Part shown: in pieces, positions 24,596-32,590 of the stretch
Layout: every line of letters starts with the position of its first letter
Numbering within the stretch: position 1 is the stretch's first letter
The notes under the pieces: model-generated
Seen by the model: the letters and a program-made list of their open reading frames with translations, nothing else
What the model was told of the DNA's origin: nothing
The model's database searches: none
Made by a program: the position numbers and the translations under genes
NCBI RefSeq assembly: GCF_029955155.1
Contig: NZ_JAPNOZ010000004.1
Coordinates: forward strand, 191,599-255,598
Direction: 5' to 3'
Length of the DNA stretch: 64,000 nt
DNA from: Psychrobacillus sp. NEAU-3TGS
GTDB lineage: Bacteria; Bacillota; Bacilli; Bacillales_A; Planococcaceae

Positions 24596-25222
24596 TTATT
24601 CCATCAGTATTTTTAATGTTATTGTTTTTACATCGATAACAGATTCCTCTGCTATTATATCTTGAAGCATCACTTCTTTAAAATAGGCGATACTTTTAGG
24701 GAGCGGAATTTTGAAAATTTTTCGAAGCGCAGTTTCATACATCTTTAGAAACTCGATATCTGTATTTCCACGTTGCAATTCTGCAAAAGCTTCGTAGACT
24801 TGGTCCAGTTTATCAGCAAGCTCTAATAGTCTACCTTCTATTGTTTCATCTTTACCTTCTTTCATCCTGTCGAAAAACACGGCTTGGAATTCTTTAGGTA
24901 TTTCTTTTTTTATAAAGTTTTCCATCATTTTTTCTTCTACATGTGAAAGCATTTGTTTCAATTCGGGGGAAGCATGCTTTACGGGAGTTTTGATATCACC
25001 GATGAAAATTTCTGCAAAGTCATGGTTAATCGTTTTTTCGTAAAGTGATTTCCAGTTAATCGTAGCTCCATTATTTTCTTCTATTGTAGCAAAGAACATA
25101 GCATATTGGGAAACCTTCCAAGAATGTGCCGCAACATTATGCTCTTCAAACTTAAAACGTCCAGGAGCTCGAATAATTCTTTCTAAATCGTTCATACTCA
25201 TAAAAAACTTATGGATTCCCAT
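24596..25222 (-). CDS. HD domain phosphohydrolase (YfbR-like 5'-deoxynucleotidase)
   Basis: This 208-residue cytoplasmic enzyme has the HD metal-binding set H33 (in AAHSW), H67-D68 (NHDFAEIFIGD) and D137 (ELADKLD), together with the DIKTPVKH segment typical of YfbR-like deoxynucleoside 5'-monophosphatases. YfbR in E. coli dephosphorylates dNMPs. The ATG at 25222 is preceded by AAAGGAG; the in-frame GTG at 25231 is inside the ribosome site. Confidence 0.85.
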   Translation of the reverse strand: MGIHKFFMSMNDLERIIRAPGRFKFEEHNVAAHSWKVSQYAMFFATIEENNGATINWKSLYEKTINHDFAEIFIGDIKTPVKHASPELKQMLSHVEEKMMENFIKKEIPKEFQAVFFDRMKEGKDETIEGRLLELADKLDQVYEAFAELQRGNTDIEFLKMYETALRKIFKIPLPKSIAYFKEVMLQDIIAEESVIDVKTITLKILME

Positions 25223-25312
25223 TAAAACCACTCCTTTATTTTTTATTTTACCTTATTTGAGAATTTAATGAAGTAAATGTACTATTTAAATAAAAAGAAA
25301 GTAGGTAATAAA

Positions 25313-25771
25313 TTGAGCCAGATACATCCTTTATTAAAAAAATTGCAATGGAAAGAAAATGAAAAAGCAGTTTTAATCGTAAATGCTCCAAAGGAATATG
25401 AAGAAGTAGTCAAGGCGTTTGAAGGAAGGGTAGATAGAGAACCAAAAGAAGAAAAGTACCCATTCGCTCAAATATTTGGAACGACCATTGAAGAAGTATC
25501 TACGCATGCCAAATCTGTAGTCCCTTCTTTAGAAGAGGATGCTCTTTTTTGGCTATGTTATCCGAAAAAGTCTTCAAAAGTTTATAAAGGATCAAATTGC
25601 AACAGGGATACCGTCGCCAAAGTTTTGGCGGAAGAAGGTTTCGAACCAGTACGAAACATCGCAATAGATGACGATTGGTCAGCGCTTCGTTTTCGTAAGG
25701 TAGAGCATATTAAAAAAATGGTAAGAAAGTTCGCACATACCGAAGCGGGAAAAGAGCGAACAAATGATTAA
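25313..25771 (+). CDS. DUF3052-like conserved protein
   Basis: This is a protein of about 152 residues with no membrane segment. The layout (LQWKENEKAVLIVNAPKEYEEV near the start, then DALFWLCYPKKSSK and a C-terminal DDDWSALRFRKVE) fits the DUF3052/YdhG-like group of small proteins; the function is unknown. The start is uncertain: TTG at 25313 has AGGTAA upstream, whereas the ATG at 25277 would add 12 residues without a ribosome site. It overlaps the following DinB-like gene by 8 bp. Confidence 0.68.
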   Translation: MSQIHPLLKKLQWKENEKAVLIVNAPKEYEEVVKAFEGRVDREPKEEKYPFAQIFGTTIEEVSTHAKSVVPSLEEDALFWLCYPKKSSKVYKGSNCNRDTVAKVLAEEGFEPVRNIAIDDDWSALRFRKVEHIKKMVRKFAHTEAGKERTND

Positions 25772-26222
25772 TGATGTCATAAAACAATTGAAATATATTT
25801 CTAAAACAATAGAACAATTATTTCAATATGTTGATGTGGAAATACAACATAGACAACCAATAGCAAATAAGATGAGCGTATGGGAGATTTGTGTGCACCT
25901 TGCTCAAATTCCGAAAGCCGACCTACTAATCTTGGAAGGTTATTCAGAAGAGCAGATGACCAACTATTATTACATGAACACTCCGGTTAGTATAGATAAT
26001 GCCAAAAATCAATTTCTAGCTGGGATTCAAGAACTTATTTATTTATGTGAAAAGCTAACGAAGGAACAATTGGAAAAAAATTTTATGACATATTGGAAAA
26101 GTGAGTATAGTACAGCAGAATGGTTAATGCAAATAGTAACACACCTAGTACACCATCGTTCTCAATTGTATCAGTACTTACTAATGTTAAATCGAGATGT
26201 GGAGATTGTTTTATTTCGATGA
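25764..26222 (+). CDS. DinB family protein
   Basis: This 152-residue four-helix-bundle protein of the DinB/DfsB superfamily carries the histidine triad in VHLAQ and HLVHHRSQ, which usually binds a divalent metal. Members include thiol-dependent S-transferases and proteins of unknown role. Its start overlaps the preceding DUF3052-like gene, so both are in one unit. A second, divergent DinB-like protein is encoded at 28890. Confidence 0.82.
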   Translation: MINDVIKQLKYISKTIEQLFQYVDVEIQHRQPIANKMSVWEICVHLAQIPKADLLILEGYSEEQMTNYYYMNTPVSIDNAKNQFLAGIQELIYLCEKLTKEQLEKNFMTYWKSEYSTAEWLMQIVTHLVHHRSQLYQYLLMLNRDVEIVLFR

Positions 26223-26262
26223 AATATGGGTAATCCTAATATAACCCCAAGGAGGAATTCAT

Positions 26263-26748
26263 ATGTCGAAATACGATAAATTAAAACATACATTATTAAA
26301 CCGTTTAGAGGAGCTAGAACAAAGTAAAGAGAATGACGAAGAATTTGAAACGACAGAGCTATCCAATTACGATAATCATCCAGCGGATAATGCAACAGAT
26401 TTAACGGATCAACACACACGACTAGCATTGCGGAAGCATTCTGAAGAGGAAATAGCTGATATAAAAGAAGCATTAACTGCAATAGATGAAGGTATTTATG
26501 GAGTATGTACAGAGTGTGGGAAAGAAATTCCGATGGAAAGACTGGAAGCTGTGCCTTCTACAACGACATGTGTGGAGCATGCTCAGCAAGGAGTAAACGA
26601 GGAAATACGTTCTCTAGAAGAATCTGTTTTAAATTCTACAACTGACCAACCAGTTGAAGATGAAGATCCTAGACTTAGGGATTATTCAAATAGCTTTGAA
26701 ATTTTAGAGGAAGTCGGTTCATCAGATACTCCTTCTGATAAGCAGTAA
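26263..26748 (+). CDS. yteA: TraR/DksA-type zinc-finger protein, YteA family
   Basis: This is a 161-residue protein with an N-terminal coiled coil and the YteA signature NYDNHPADNATDLTDQ, followed by a DksA-like zinc finger C82-x2-C85-x17-C103-x2-H106. The fourth ligand is histidine rather than cysteine. B. subtilis YteA is sporulation-associated and possibly RNA polymerase directed. AAGGAGG precedes the ATG, and a clear terminator follows the gene. Confidence 0.88.
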   Translation: MSKYDKLKHTLLNRLEELEQSKENDEEFETTELSNYDNHPADNATDLTDQHTRLALRKHSEEEIADIKEALTAIDEGIYGVCTECGKEIPMERLEAVPSTTTCVEHAQQGVNEEIRSLEESVLNSTTDQPVEDEDPRLRDYSNSFEILEEVGSSDTPSDKQ

Positions 26749-26756
26749 ATGTAATG

Positions 26757-26786
26757 CCTCAGTATGATATGTACTGAGGTTTTTTC
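26757..26786 (+). terminator. Terminator of yteA
   Basis: CCTCAGTA and TACTGAGG form a perfect 8-bp stem with a 7-base loop followed by TTTTTT. Confidence 0.88.
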
Positions 26787-26825
26787 TGTTATAACTGATA
26801 TACTGTAAAAAAGGAGTGATTACGT

Positions 26826-27215
26826 ATGACTGCTATTGTTTTGTTTGACGGAGAATGTAATTTCTGCGATGCAAGCGTTCAATTTATTATTAAAAGAGAT
26901 CCTCAAGGGTATTTTCGCTTTGCTGCTTTACAAAGCGATATGGGTGAGAAACTAAAGAAAAAGCATTTAATACCTGAAATGTTGGATAGTGTGATAGTAA
27001 TTGATAATAATACAGTATATGAGTCCTCCGATGCGGCACTTGCGATTTGTAAAAACTTAAGTGGGATGTGGAAGGGATTTTATGTGTTCAAGGTCATTCC
27101 TAAGTCGTTTAGAGATCAGGTGTATAAAATGATCGCCAACAATAGATACAAATGGTTCGGGAAAAAGGATAGTTGTACCATTCCATCTCCAGATATACGA
27201 AACCGATTTCTGTAA
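26826..27215 (+). CDS. Thiol-disulfide oxidoreductase DCC family protein (YuxK-like)
   Basis: This 129-residue protein has the DUF393 signature LFDGECNFCDASVQFIIKRD, with the DxxCxxC arrangement at D9, C12 and C15, and the later YESSDAALAI segment. The family is related to thioredoxin folds, but its partners are unknown. AAAGGAG precedes the ATG. It lies 75 bp before a flavoprotein reductase with its own Fur box. Confidence 0.86.
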   Translation: MTAIVLFDGECNFCDASVQFIIKRDPQGYFRFAALQSDMGEKLKKKHLIPEMLDSVIVIDNNTVYESSDAALAICKNLSGMWKGFYVFKVIPKSFRDQVYKMIANNRYKWFGKKDSCTIPSPDIRNRFL

Positions 27216-27244
27216 GATGGGCTCGATTTATGATAGGCTAAGAT

Positions 27245-27259
27245 TGAGAATCATTTTCA
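27245..27259. promoter_or_regulatory. Fur box upstream of the ferredoxin-NADP reductase gene
   Basis: TGAGAATCATTTTCA matches the 7-1-7 Fur consensus TGATAATNATTATCA at 12 of 14 informative bases. It lies 32 bp before the ATG of the reductase gene, a repressing position. A second Fur box occurs at 61196 in this window. Confidence 0.75.
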
Positions 27260-27290
27260 TTCTTGAAAAAGTAGTAAGGTGGGTGTAAGT

Positions 27291-28283
27291 ATGGACGAGG
27301 AATTATACGATGTAATTATTATTGGCGGAGGTCCAACAGGACTATTTGCTTCTTTTTATGCTGGATTACGTGATTTGAAAGTGAAGATAATTGATAGCTT
27401 GCCACAATTAGGCGGTCAGCTAATGGAGCTATATCCGGATAAATATATATACGATGTAGGTGGACTTCCCAAAATTTTAGCGAAAGACTTAGTAGCAAAT
27501 TTGGAGGAACAGGCTGCTTACAGTAATCCGACTATTTGCTTGGAAGAGACGGCAATGTCGCTTGAAAAATTTCCAGATTATTTTGCTTTAACGACCGATA
27601 AAGAAATACATTATTCAAAAACAATATTGCTTACTTCTGGTATTGGTTCTTTTCAACCTCGGAAGTTAAATGTTCCGGGAGCAGTAGAGTATGAAGGGAA
27701 GAACCTTCATTACAAAGTGAAAGATATAAATCATTTTAAAGACGCTGATGTGCTCGTATTAGGTGGGGGAGACTCTGCCCTCGATTGGTCCTTGATGTTG
27801 GATGATGTTGCTTCGAACGTTACCATTTGTCATCGCAAAGAACAATTTACAGCACATGAAATGACTGTACAGCAATTATTAAATTCAAAGGTTCAAGTTA
27901 AAACGCCTTATACCATTAAAGAATTAGTGGGTGATGGGCAAGCGGTTCAAGAAGTAGTAATTGCTGCAAAAGATAAATCTGAACAGCGAATACCAGTTGA
28001 CCATGTCATTGTAAATTACGGAAACGTTGCATCGCTAGGACCATTAAAGGACTGGGGGCTGGATATGCAAAAGAATTCAGTTGTTGTAAATGAAAAAATG
28101 GAAACGAATATAGAAGGGATATATGCTGCAGGGGATGTGTGTACACATGAAGGAAAAGTGAAGCTAATAGCAGTTGGTTTTGGAGAGGTGCCAATTGCTA
28201 TTAGCCATATTAAAACTTTCATCGATCCGAAATCACGTGTTCAACCACTTCACAGTACGAGTATTTTTGAGGCTGCAAAATAA
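27291..28283 (+). CDS. Ferredoxin/flavodoxin-NADP+ reductase, TrxR-like (YumC/IruO-like)
   Basis: This 330-residue FAD/NADPH flavoprotein has the FAD-binding IIIGGGPTGLFAS at the start, LPQLGGQLMELYP, the NADPH-binding VLVLGGGDSALDW in the middle and the C-terminal FAD motif GIYAAGDVCTHEGKVKLI. It lacks the redox CxxC of thioredoxin reductase, as expected for the YumC-type ferredoxin reductases. The Fur box immediately upstream suggests a role in iron limitation. The S. aureus relative IruO supplies electrons for haem and siderophore iron release. The ATG at 27291 follows AGGTGGG; the GTG at 27279 is part of that site. Confidence 0.9.
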   Translation: MDEELYDVIIIGGGPTGLFASFYAGLRDLKVKIIDSLPQLGGQLMELYPDKYIYDVGGLPKILAKDLVANLEEQAAYSNPTICLEETAMSLEKFPDYFALTTDKEIHYSKTILLTSGIGSFQPRKLNVPGAVEYEGKNLHYKVKDINHFKDADVLVLGGGDSALDWSLMLDDVASNVTICHRKEQFTAHEMTVQQLLNSKVQVKTPYTIKELVGDGQAVQEVVIAAKDKSEQRIPVDHVIVNYGNVASLGPLKDWGLDMQKNSVVVNEKMETNIEGIYAAGDVCTHEGKVKLIAVGFGEVPIAISHIKTFIDPKSRVQPLHSTSIFEAAK

Positions 28284-28331
28284 AAACTTAAGCTAAACGG
28301 ATAAGGAAGATTCCGAAAGTGAAAGCAAACA

Positions 28332-28376
28332 AAAACACAAAGAGAAAATGAAACACCTTCTCTTTGTGTTTTTTAT
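28332..28376. terminator. Bidirectional terminator
   Basis: A perfect 15-bp stem, AAAACACAAAGAGAA with its complement, encloses an 11-base loop. The flanking A and T tracts serve both the reductase gene and the convergent GIY-YIG gene. Confidence 0.9.
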
Positions 28377-28383
28377 TTGGTAC

Positions 28384-28767
28384 TTATCTAAAAAAAGCTT
28401 TGTCGATATTGTATTTAGATTTTAGTGTATTAATCGCATACGTTTCGTAAATTTCACGATCCATCGCTTCTTCTACTATACATACACTGATTTTATACAC
28501 TTCATCACGATGTTTAATCATGGGCGATACATTGTCTTCAAAATGCTTTTTAATACGTTGTCTAATTTTACGTGCTTTCCCGACAAATAATAGCTCATCA
28601 TTTTTGTTAAAAAACATAAAGATGCCACCTTTATCACGAGGGATTTGGTGGAAGTCGATAAATCCATAAATCGATGGAATTTCAATATCTCCTTCTTTTA
28701 CTAATTGTTCACGCTGGGTAATAGTAACAGTTGGTTTTGGTAATTCGATTTTAATCAATTTGCTCAC
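28384..28767 (-). CDS. GIY-YIG domain protein
   Basis: This is a 127-residue protein. The second half resembles the GIY-YIG nuclease domain of UvrC: GGIFMFFNKNDELLFVGKA takes the place of the GIY and YIG strands, followed by RKIRQRIKKHF with the conserved arginine and a late YNIDKAFFR. The tyrosines of both signature strands are replaced by phenylalanine, so catalysis is uncertain. The N-terminal 45 residues are unique. It is monocistronic and ends at a shared terminator. Confidence 0.78.
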   Translation of the reverse strand: MSKLIKIELPKPTVTITQREQLVKEGDIEIPSIYGFIDFHQIPRDKGGIFMFFNKNDELLFVGKARKIRQRIKKHFEDNVSPMIKHRDEVYKISVCIVEEAMDREIYETYAINTLKSKYNIDKAFFR

Positions 28768-28889
28768 GTCCTCTTATTGTCTGTCCTTTAGTCTACCATA
28801 ACAAAGCAGTAATATCTATTCGCAAGAAAGAAGGAATCTTTCTTTTGTATATCGAAATAGAACTTATAGAAAAATTTGGAGGGATTCAC

Positions 28890-29390
28890 TTGATTAGAAC
28901 ATTAGAAGATTTTTTGATGAACTGGAAACATGAGTCTGAATCAACGCTGAAAATATTAAATACATTGACTGATGAGTCGTTAAATCAAAAAGTATATGAC
29001 GAAGGAAGAACGCTCGGGACGCTTGCTTGGCATATCGTTGTAACAATAGATGAGATGATTGGAAAAACTGGATTGCAATTTAAAGCTACTCCACATGACG
29101 CACCGAAACCAAAAAAAGCTAAAGAAATGGCAGTGGCATACAAAGAATCTAGTGATGAAATGGTTGATGCGATAAAAGCACAATGGTCAGATGAAACGCT
29201 TCTCGAAGAAAAAGATATGTACGGCGAAACATGGACAGTTTCAACTATCCTTCAAGTATTAATATCTCATCAAATACATCATAGAGGACAAATCACAGTG
29301 CTAATGAGACAAGCTGGACTAGTTGTTCCTGGAATGTACGGCCCATCAAAAGAAGAGTGGTTGGCTTTTGCTGAAGAAGCACCTGAATAA
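28890..29390 (+). CDS. DinB family protein
   Basis: This 166-residue DinB superfamily four-helix bundle has the metal-binding histidines in LAWHIV and SHQIHHRGQ. It is more similar to the YisT/DinB branch than the protein encoded at 25764. I chose the TTG at 28890 because GGAGG ends seven bases before it; the upstream in-frame ATG at 28845 has no ribosome site. The function is unknown. Confidence 0.84.
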   Translation: MIRTLEDFLMNWKHESESTLKILNTLTDESLNQKVYDEGRTLGTLAWHIVVTIDEMIGKTGLQFKATPHDAPKPKKAKEMAVAYKESSDEMVDAIKAQWSDETLLEEKDMYGETWTVSTILQVLISHQIHHRGQITVLMRQAGLVVPGMYGPSKEEWLAFAEEAPE

Positions 29391-29462
29391 TTATCCGTTG
29401 ACTGTTTTGAATTATGCATGTATTTTTAATACTATGAAATCGTAAATGTGGAGGAAAAGTAA

Positions 29463-30446
29463 ATGAGTAAAATAAGAATTGGTATTATCGGCTACGGAAA
29501 CCTAGGTCGAGGAGTCCAGTTAGCAGTAAAACAAAATCCTGATATGGAGTTAGTAGGAGTTTTTACTAGACGTGATCCTTCAACTGTTCAAGTAAATGAT
29601 GCTTCTGTTGGTGTGTATTTAGTAGAGCAAGCAATAGATTTTCAAGATAAAATCGATGTCATGATTCTATGCGGTGGTTCTGCCAAAGATTTACCTGAAC
29701 AAACGCCCCAAATAGCACAAAACTTCCATACTGTAGATAGCTTTGATACACATGCATTAATACCGGAGTTTTTTGACAAAGTAGATAAAGCTGCAAAAGC
29801 TTCTAATAAAATAAGTGTCATTTCGGTTGGATGGGATCCAGGTTTATTCTCTTTAAATCGATTGCTTGGAGAAGTGGTGCTTCCACAAGGTAATACATAT
29901 ACATTTTGGGGGGACGGTTTAAGTCAAGGACATTCCGATGCGGTACGTCGAATTGAAGGCGTAAAAAATGCAGTTCAATACACATTGCCAGTAAAAGAAG
30001 CGGTAGATCGTGTTCGGAATGGAGAACATCCGTCACTTTCAACACGTGAAAAGCATACTAGAGAATGTTTCGTCGTCTTAGAAGACGGGGCTAATCAGGA
30101 AGTAGTGGAGCACCAAATTGTTACTATGCCAAACTATTTTGCTGATTATGACACGACGGTCCATTTTATCTCGGAAGAAGAACTACAACAAAATCACAGT
30201 GGAATGCCTCATGGTGGATTTGTTATTCGAAGTGGTGAAAGTGGCAGTAAAGAAAAACAATTGATGGAGTTTTCTTTGAAACTAGAAAGCAATCCTAATT
30301 TTACTTCTAGTGTGTTAGTGGCATATGCAAGAGCAGCATATCGTTTAGGGCAAACTGGTCAAAGTGGTGCGAAAACAGCATTCGATATTCCATTTGGTCT
30401 ACTTTCACCAAAGTCTGCTGAACAGCTTCGTGCAGAATTACTATAA
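29463..30446 (+). CDS. ddh: meso-Diaminopimelate D-dehydrogenase
   Basis: Ddh catalyses NADPH-dependent reductive amination of L-2-amino-6-oxopimelate to meso-diaminopimelate, a one-step branch to the lysine and cell-wall precursor. The 327 residues begin with the Rossmann motif RIGIIGYGNLGRGV and continue with VDSFDTHA, SVGWDPGLFSLNRL and FWGDGLSQGHSDAVRRIEGV, all highly characteristic of this enzyme (EC 1.4.1.16). The enzyme is known from Lysinibacillus sphaericus, which supports a Planococcaceae origin. GGAGG precedes the ATG. A strong hairpin follows the gene. Confidence 0.95.
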   Translation: MSKIRIGIIGYGNLGRGVQLAVKQNPDMELVGVFTRRDPSTVQVNDASVGVYLVEQAIDFQDKIDVMILCGGSAKDLPEQTPQIAQNFHTVDSFDTHALIPEFFDKVDKAAKASNKISVISVGWDPGLFSLNRLLGEVVLPQGNTYTFWGDGLSQGHSDAVRRIEGVKNAVQYTLPVKEAVDRVRNGEHPSLSTREKHTRECFVVLEDGANQEVVEHQIVTMPNYFADYDTTVHFISEEELQQNHSGMPHGGFVIRSGESGSKEKQLMEFSLKLESNPNFTSSVLVAYARAAYRLGQTGQSGAKTAFDIPFGLLSPKSAEQLRAELL

Positions 30447-30452
30447 AATTCA

Positions 30453-30486
30453 ACCGGTAACTCTTTATAAGGGTACCGGTTTTTTT
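30453..30486 (+). terminator. Terminator after ddh
   Basis: ACCGGTA and TACCGGT form a 7-bp stem, with a longer loop, followed by TTTTTT. The ribosome binding site of the dipeptidase gene begins directly after it. Confidence 0.82.
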
Positions 30487-30498
30487 AGGAGATTAGAG

Positions 30499-31443
30499 AT
30501 GAAAATATACGACTTACATTGTGATGTGCTTTATAAGCTCGCTAAAGCGAAGTCCCCGATTTCTTTTACCGATTCCCCTTTGCTACAAGCAAATAAAGAA
30601 CGTTTAGAGGCTGGTAAAGTTGCTCTACAACTATTTGCTGTGTTTGTATCCGAAGGATTTCCGAAAGAACAGCAATTTATGGAGGCAGTCCGACAAATTG
30701 AATTTTTCCATACTGAAATTGTTGGGAAGCATGATGATATAGTACCCATTTATAAGTGGGAACAGCTCGAAACGCTACAAGAAGGGCAAATCGGTGCAGT
30801 ATTATCATTGGAAGGCTTGGACATGATAGATAAAGACATTGAAAAGCTAAAGTTGCTGCTATCTCATGGGGTTAAATTAGTTGGTCTTACTTGGAATGGG
30901 GCAAATGCTGTAGCTGACGGTGCAGCAGAGGAGTCTGGAACAGGATTGACTCCATTTGGTGAAGAAGTAGTCACGTTATTAAACGAGCAAAATATTATTA
31001 TCGACGTATCCCATTTAAGTGAAAAATCATTTTGGGACGTACTTCCAAAAGCAAAATGGCTTATGGCTAGCCACTCGAATGCAAGAACGATATGCGACTC
31101 GAATAGAAATTTAACGGATCAGCAATTAAAAGGATTAATTGAAAGAGATTCCCCGATTCATATTGTCTACTATCCACAGTTTATTAACAATTCTGAAAAA
31201 TGTGTGGATATGTCGGATTTAGTAAGACATGTCGATCATATTACTTCTCTTGGAGGGGAACATTTGATAGGATTAGGCTCAGACTTTGATGGAATAAGTG
31301 AATTTGTGACCGGGTTGGAAGATGCATCGAAGACACAGAGCCTAGTAATGCATCTATTGAAGGACTATACAACAGAACAGGTTCAAGGTTTTACATCGCG
31401 AAATTTTGGTCGATTTGCGGCAAAGATTAGCAAGGAGGAATAA
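30499..31443 (+). CDS. Membrane dipeptidase family protein (peptidase M19)
   Basis: This 314-residue zinc enzyme of the renal dipeptidase family has the metal ligands in DLHCDVLYKL (H7, D9), the bridging glutamate in LSLEGLDM, and histidines in VSHLSEKSFWD and ASHSNARTICDSNRNL, with the final LGSDFDGI acid. Substrates are dipeptides, often with a D-residue; a role in cell-wall peptide recycling is possible given the ddh neighbour, but that is inference. AGGAG lies before the ATG at 30499. There is no signal peptide. Confidence 0.9.
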   Translation: MKIYDLHCDVLYKLAKAKSPISFTDSPLLQANKERLEAGKVALQLFAVFVSEGFPKEQQFMEAVRQIEFFHTEIVGKHDDIVPIYKWEQLETLQEGQIGAVLSLEGLDMIDKDIEKLKLLLSHGVKLVGLTWNGANAVADGAAEESGTGLTPFGEEVVTLLNEQNIIIDVSHLSEKSFWDVLPKAKWLMASHSNARTICDSNRNLTDQQLKGLIERDSPIHIVYYPQFINNSEKCVDMSDLVRHVDHITSLGGEHLIGLGSDFDGISEFVTGLEDASKTQSLVMHLLKDYTTEQVQGFTSRNFGRFAAKISKEE

Positions 31444-31448
31444 GACAA

Positions 31449-31541
31449 TTGGGTAGTTTACCAAATTGGTTTTTTGCAGTTGCTATTGCAGTAGTTATTT
31501 GTTTTGTAATCGTTGCCGAATGGTGGACGCGGAGAAGTTAA
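31449..31541 (+). CDS. 30-residue single-pass membrane microprotein
   Basis: A short frame begins with TTG at 31449 behind the GGAGG of the dipeptidase 3' end and encodes 30 residues. Residues 6-24 form one hydrophobic helix (WFFAVAIAVVICFVIVAEW), followed by a short tail ending WTRRS. The positive-inside pattern suggests a C-in orientation. It starts five bases after the dipeptidase stop codon, so it would be translated from the same message. I do not recognise a family. Support is the ribosome site, spacing and amphipathic design; conservation is untested. Confidence 0.5.
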   Translation: MGSLPNWFFAVAIAVVICFVIVAEWWTRRS

Positions 31542-31590
31542 CGAGTATGCTATACTAGACAAATGAAATAGATAAAGAAAGAGGAATCAC

Positions 31591-32064
31591 ATGCTAACAT
31601 TTGAAGAAAAAGAAGCGATTATCCAAGAATTTAAGGAGCTCACTAGAAAAGAAGTTTCTTTAAAACGAGTAAATTACCATTATGAAGAAAGTTTATATGA
31701 AAAAACAACAGTCGTTTATCACCTTCATCCGAATGGAAATGGATTTGTCTATGTGGGAGATCTTGTCCAATATGAAGAAGCCAATGATAAAGGAATGTTG
31801 AACATCCGTGAGGCCACTGCCGATGAATTAAGACAAACGATTAAAGACTCTATCGCTTATTTAGCGACGGAGGAAGAAGAGGTTGCCTTGGAGGAAGTAG
31901 AAGAAGAGTGGAAAAACAAAGAAAACTCGAAATTAACCTTATTACAAGAAGATGAAATGTGGAATATTTATCATGGCTATAATTTAGAAGAAAGCTTTGG
32001 TTCCTATTCAGAGGCAAAAGCATACTTATTAGAAGAAGGCTTTCGAAAAGTTGCTTCTAAGTAA
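31591..32064 (+). CDS. Conserved hypothetical protein
   Basis: This is a 157-residue soluble, acidic protein with no motif I recognise. It has an N-terminal helical segment, a beta-rich middle (TVVYHLHPNGNGFVYVGDL) and a very acidic run of glutamates around 92-110. AAAGAGG precedes the ATG, and the next gene follows 12 bp downstream behind AAGGAGG, so both form a unit. The function is unknown. Confidence 0.72.
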   Translation: MLTFEEKEAIIQEFKELTRKEVSLKRVNYHYEESLYEKTTVVYHLHPNGNGFVYVGDLVQYEEANDKGMLNIREATADELRQTIKDSIAYLATEEEEVALEEVEEEWKNKENSKLTLLQEDEMWNIYHGYNLEESFGSYSEAKAYLLEEGFRKVASK

Positions 32065-32076
32065 GGAGGATTTTGT

Positions 32077-32451
32077 GTGAAAGGAAGATCTACGGTTGCT
32101 CTTATGTTAGTCCTCACGCTTATAGCTATTGGAGCTATCGCTTATTTTATCATGCAGTTTTATGATAAAAATCCAACTCAATCACAGCCATCTAGTTATA
32201 TGACTGGTGTTATTGTAGACATGAATAACACAAGTATACTTGTCGTGGGTGACCTTTCGGTTGAGGAAGTAAAAAGTCTTACCGTACAAGAAGCAATAGA
32301 TAATGGAAAAGATGCCACATGGTTTACAATAACGATGGGCCAAAGAGATACGCTAGAAGAATATGATGAAGTGAAAGTTGGTTATGATGCTTTAGCGGAG
32401 TCTTATCCAATGCAAGGAACAGCCAAAACGCTTGAAAAGTTGGATGAATAG
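32077..32451 (+). CDS. Small membrane-anchored or secreted protein, DUF3221-like
   Basis: This 124-residue protein has an N-terminal hydrophobic helix (TVALMLVLTLIAIGAIAYFIM) and a small extracellular domain. Its opening TGVIVDMNNTSILVVG and its end VGYDALAESYPMQGTAKTLE resemble DUF3221/YobA-type proteins, which adopt an OB-like fold and bind unknown ligands. The GTG at 32077 follows AAGGAGG. It has its own terminator. The family call is tentative. Confidence 0.6.
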   Translation: MKGRSTVALMLVLTLIAIGAIAYFIMQFYDKNPTQSQPSSYMTGVIVDMNNTSILVVGDLSVEEVKSLTVQEAIDNGKDATWFTITMGQRDTLEEYDEVKVGYDALAESYPMQGTAKTLEKLDE

Positions 32452-32457
32452 TAAGAG

Positions 32458-32494
32458 AGAGTTGCTCGTTTAGTTAAACGAGTGACTCTTTTTA
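32458..32494 (+). terminator. Terminator
   Basis: AGAGTTGCTCGTTT (32458-32471) pairs with 32476-32489 over 14 bases with one mismatch, and TTTTT follows. Confidence 0.88.
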
Positions 32495-32590
32495 TCGTCT
32501 TGTGACTAAAATCAGGTTCTTGTATAGTACTCGGTGGCATGGTATTCTTTTGCAAGTATGCAATTATTTTAGAATGAAAGTAGGGAACAA

